Assembly: GCA_000697055.1 (NCBI GenBank)
Contig: JNDT01001567.1
Location: 1-22,778, forward strand
Origin: Saksenaea vasiformis B4078
Taxonomy: Eukaryota; Mucoromycota; Mucoromycetes; Mucorales; Saksenaeaceae
DNA: 22,778 nt
Reading direction: 5' to 3'
Part shown: positions 19,599 through 22,778 of the stretch, piece by piece
Numbering within the stretch: position 1 is the stretch's first letter
Layout: each line of letters opens with the position of its first letter
Position numbers and translations under genes: made by a program
The notes under the pieces: model-generated
The model's database searches: none
What the model saw: the letters and a program-made list of their open reading frames with translations, nothing else
Told to the model about the DNA's origin: nothing

Positions 19599-20563
19599 TT
19601 TAAGTCGCACATCCAGCGACCAAAAGAGATTGCAAATAAGGCTTTAGTACATTTAAGAACCGTATATCGCGTATTGCATAATTACGAAAGGCGAGACACA
19701 ATCGAACGAGCTGCAGGGTCTGGACGACCCAAAAAATTTAGGCAACATGATGTTCGCAATCTACTGATAATAGTGAAGAAGAATCGTCGCGCAACGCTAA
19801 GTGAGATTACGAAGGCATTGTCAGTTAAAGTCAGTGAGCGCACAGTTCGCAGGACGCTTCATGAACAACAATTCCACAGTCATATCGCAAAGAAGAAGCC
19901 ATTTCTCAGCAAAGTTCGCAAGAAAAGACGACTGGACTTTGCTAGAAAGCATAAAGACTGGGCTATTAATGAGTGGAGGTAGGTAGTTTGGACGGATGAA
20001 GCATCCTTCGAAAAAGGCAAAAACTCCCATGTCACGCGTGTATGGCGATTTGCAAACGAAGCGAACAACACCGAATGTCTTACGCCTACATTCAAAAGTA
20101 ACAAGTCATCTATCATGGTATGGGGTGCCTTCCGTTATGGTGAGAAATCAGAACTAGCAATCATAAGCAAGAACAGATGGACAGCTAAGGATTTTGTGGA
20201 CCAAGTGTATGAGGGTCCGCTTCGCCGTTTCTGGAAAGAAGTGAACAACTAATCCTGATGGAAAATGGTGCACCCGTTCATAACAGCAATATTGCAAAAA
20301 AGTGGCTGCAAAACAACAGTATATCAAAACTAGACTGGCCTGCGCAATCACCAGACCTTAATCCCATCGAAAACATTTGGAAGCAAATGAAAGATGGCAT
20401 ACAAAAGAGGACTGAGTTTTCTACAAAGCTTGACGGATTGGAAATTCTTTTACATGAGACGTGGGATTCTTTGGATGCAGATTCATGGAATAAGCTTATC
20501 GAATCCATGCCTGGGTGGGTAAAAGCTGTAATCAAAGCTGAAGGAGGCTCTACCAGCTGGTAA
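19599..20563 (+). pseudogene. Tc1/mariner-like DD34E transposase, inactivated
   Basis: Cut-and-paste transposase. The readable frame starts after a stop at 19593. It shows the second half of a helix-turn-helix (HLRTVYRVLHNYERR), the GSGRPKK linker and a second HTH region (SEITKALSVKVSERTVRRTL). The catalytic domain has WTDEASF with the first aspartate, SSIMVWGAF, then MENGAPVHNSN, where the second catalytic aspartate is replaced by asparagine (AAT at 20264-20266), and SPDLNPIENIW with the glutamate 34 residues later. A TAG at 19980-19982 interrupts the frame, and a one-base deletion just before about 20250 moves the remainder to another frame. The N-terminal residues before the HTH are missing or unreadable. 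The copy is dead by stop, frameshift and loss of a catalytic residue. Confidence 0.92.
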
Positions 20564-21499
20564 CACTCTGCGCGTTATCAGCGTTCAGCTTACTTACTAT
20601 GGTTGACGCGTTCCAGTATGTTCTCACCATACTGTTCATTCTCGTTTATGCGCTACATTTTAACGACTTTTATGTATTTCATACATAGGGTAAAACCTGA
20701 ATTTTACCCAGAACGCCATATAAATGGTTATTAGGAGCTTCCCGCAGTGAAATAATTACAGTAATAGCGATCCTCATCCTGTTTACTCCAATATCTCTTG
20801 ATATTGTACTGTGCACCATATCTTCACAGTATATTAAATTAATTTTATTTAGGAGCCATACAAAGACGAGTAAACAATCTATCTAATAAAGATACAACAG
20901 TTTCACAGATATCTTGTTTGTACCTATCTACCATTGTTATTTCTACCTCTGTCTCTCAAATACATGAAGTCCACACATGTATAGGTTCCTATGGCATCTA
21001 GTTAAACTTAATTGAACAACCTCTATTGAACATACCAGTTTATACAAGACCGCATAACCGCTACTAAATTCAGTTAAGTTGACGTAGGACGAATCAGCAT
21101 AGAAGACGTCAACGCAGCTATAGTATATTGCCATTCATAAACATGCACGATATTTTACAAACTGGGACCCAGAGTTTACGACGATAATCTTTTATTATAA
21201 ATTCTTTGCCGCTCCTCAGCCTCTTCCATCTGCCAGCATACGATACACGCCCGGTCGCCTTGCTTGAACCGTTTCCATTGGCTCTATTCATTGATAAGGG
21301 CATGAGAATTTCAAATAGGAGGATGGTCGTGTCTCATCGGAACGTCCGAAAGTTTAGTAAATGCTGCGTGTTCGCACATCACACGTCATTTCTTTCAAAC
21401 GACCCCTTCTAAATAAAATGAGTGCGTCCTGTTTAGAAGCGTTTATGCTATTGTACAGCGGCGATCATTTCAATCGATCATATTTCTTCGAACATCGGC
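20564..21499. other. Intergenic stretch right of the Tc1-like remnant
   Basis: No supported gene. The segment 20640-20672 read on the minus strand contains GTAGCGCATAAACGA, close to GTAGCATAAAACGA of the 2072-2085 inverted end, and may be the right end of the transposase element. Confidence 0.4.
20688..20709. repeat. Perfect 8-bp inverted repeat with 6-nt loop
   Basis: GGGTAAAA, six bases, TTTTACCC. It lies 125 bp after the transposase stop, with no T-run or coding context. It could be part of a degenerate element end. Confidence 0.6.
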
Positions 21500-21580
21500 G
21501 GCCGCTCAAACGTTGTATATTTATTCGTCATCTTTTGATTCGGAGAACAATCTCATATCTACAAAACTTCTGGACATCCG
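21500..21580 (-). repeat. Dispersed repeat with AATAAATAT core, copy 3 (inverted)
   Basis: On the minus strand it reads GATGACGAATAAATATACAA at the core, preceded by about 40 nt that align with 22389-22428. Both copies can be read in a frame QKFC(R/K)Y followed by a hydrophobic/basic tail and a TGA inside the core, with many differences at third positions. This suggests the remnant of a protein-coding 3' end, but the family is not identified. Confidence 0.5.
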
Positions 21581-22388
21581 CCATACTGCAAGCTTTCCAT
21601 GTGTTACCGTCGAGAAGCCAGCCTTTGGTTTCTTCATGTCGCACATGCGACACATGTCCTGAGGAGGATGGGGAGGAGGAGGGAGTTCGCCTCTTGCGCG
21701 TCTCGTCATGTTGTACTAGTTCAGATCGCGGATAATGGTAGTAAATGTAAGTAAAAATTTTGCAAATTTATATAGCTAATGTTAAAGTCTTTGATGAAGA
21801 TACTGTTTTTGCTCTGAAAGCAGATGTGCAGCATTACCTCCAGTGTATGCGAGATGCATCTACGAATGATAGCCAGTGTAGCCAGGAGACAGCGAAGCTG
21901 AAGACAATGAATAGTATGTATACGAGCGAAATCATGAGTGACAGTAGCCTCACACAAAAATTTAACTGCATACCGGGCACAGTGATATAAAAGTCTGTGA
22001 CATCAAAGTCAGATAGATATCGGTATTTGGCCTTTTTTAGATTATCGATTTTTTATAGCAAGAGTTTTTACATCAACATTCCTTATTCCGATTACTGATC
22101 ATACGATACCTACAAAGAAAATTATCCAATCTATTTCAAAAAAATCTTCTTCATTTTTCGATTACAGCTCTCTACGTTGTATACCTCTTCTCCTTATCAT
22201 ATGTTCAATGCATGTGAGTGCTGTTTAAAAGTTTGTAATATCTCTATGAATTGTTTGAATAGAAATCCGACAATTGCATAAGGAAAGAGCTCCCATTTGA
22301 GTTTTCAAGGAAACTATCTTTCGATGGCCTGTTGTCTTTTGGAAGCTGCAGTAGGAAATCATGCTTCATAAAGAATAGAAGCAATGTT
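21581..22388. other. Stretch between dispersed repeat copies 3 and 2
   Basis: No supported gene. A 62-codon minus-strand frame (21709-21521) with a CxxC pair near its start overlaps repeat copy 3 and is not recognised. A 76-codon plus-strand frame lies at 21760-21990. The part after 22000 is AT-rich. Confidence 0.4.
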
Positions 22389-22460
22389 CAGAAATTTTGT
22401 AAATACAGAATTATCTTTAGACCCGGAAGATGACAAATAAATATGCAACGTCCGAGTATC
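22389..22460 (+). repeat. Dispersed repeat with AATAAATAT core, copy 2
   Basis: Contains GATGACAAATAAATATGCAA and then CGTCCGAG. It aligns with copy 3 over about 70 nt (roughly 70 percent by eye) and with copy 1 over about 40 nt. Confidence 0.5.
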
Positions 22461-22778
22461 CCTGTGCCTTGAACAAACAAAACAAAATGGCTTAGTCTAT
22501 ATTTTCTACATGATGCCATAACCTAGAAATATGCACAAATATCCATATCTGCTTTAGTGTACAGGACGATCCGTTTCTCACATGACAGATATTTCATTGT
22601 ATCTCTTTTCCATCATCCTTCAGTAAATTTCTGTACAAAGACAACGCGCACTCTTTACAATTTTAGCGGTTAACTTATAGTATGTCTGCATATGACTATA
22701 CTTCATATTAACTTCATATGCCATTTTTCGAGAGTATCAGAAATAAATTGATATATTTTTCATATGCGTGGATATATA
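22461..22778. other. AT-rich right edge without recognisable gene
   Basis: Nothing supported. Repeated CATATG/ATATAT strings only. Confidence 0.5.

Noticed and set aside
21521..21709. 62-codon minus-strand frame with CxxC (MCRMCDMKK)
   Set aside because: It looks superficially like half of a zinc-binding motif, but the second cysteine pair is absent and its end lies in the dispersed repeat, where a different frame is better conserved between copies.

Overview
The window is nuclear DNA from a filamentous or yeast-like fungus. Three intact, intron-rich protein genes can be assembled, all of fungal housekeeping or polarity families. Their introns are small (39-75 nt), mostly GT-AG, with CTAAC-like branch sites. 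The degenerate DIRS-type retrotransposon and the Tc1/mariner-like remnants fit an early-diverging fungus such as a Mucoromycota lineage. That assignment is inference; no rRNA or marker gene is present to prove it.

Layout. At the left edge (1-206, minus) is the 5' end of a gene with a very hydrophobic N-terminus that looks like a signal peptide. From 207 to 4239 there is no convincing gene. This stretch holds a 1.08-kb and a 0.33-kb region, each bounded by related terminal inverted repeats, one copy of a dispersed 240-bp repeat, and an A15 tract. At 4240-5855 (plus) is a complete three-exon BEM1-like polarity scaffold (SH3-SH3-PX-PB1, 501 aa). About 2 kb further on, at 7862-8800 (plus), is a seven-exon Rho GDP-dissociation inhibitor (195 aa) whose last intron uses a GC donor. 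Converging on it at 9564-11953 (minus) is a twelve-exon NOT3/NOT5 subunit of the CCR4-NOT complex (616 aa). BEM1 and RhoGDI both act on the Cdc42/Rho polarity machinery and are next to each other on one strand. NOT3/5 belongs to mRNA turnover and is probably unrelated to them.

From about 12 kb to the end the window is repeat-dominated. After a small duplicated region and a second copy of the dispersed 240-bp repeat comes a full-length, inactivated DIRS-type tyrosine-recombinase retrotransposon (14275-18477, coding on minus). It has 120-bp inverted terminal repeats, an internal complementary region, a Gag-like ORF, RT plus RNase H, and a tyrosine recombinase. A dead DD34E Tc1/mariner-like transposase lies at about 19.6-20.56 kb. 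The last 2 kb contain two of three copies of another dispersed repeat (the third is at 7 kb).

I found no CRISPR array, rRNA, convincing tRNA, defence island or biosynthetic cluster. The most unusual observations are the 652-codon stop-free frame overlapping gag and RT in the DIRS element, the uncharacterised dispersed repeats, the GC-AG and very short introns, and the physical neighbourhood of the two polarity genes. Exon boundaries were assigned by eye from splice consensus and protein-family conservation.
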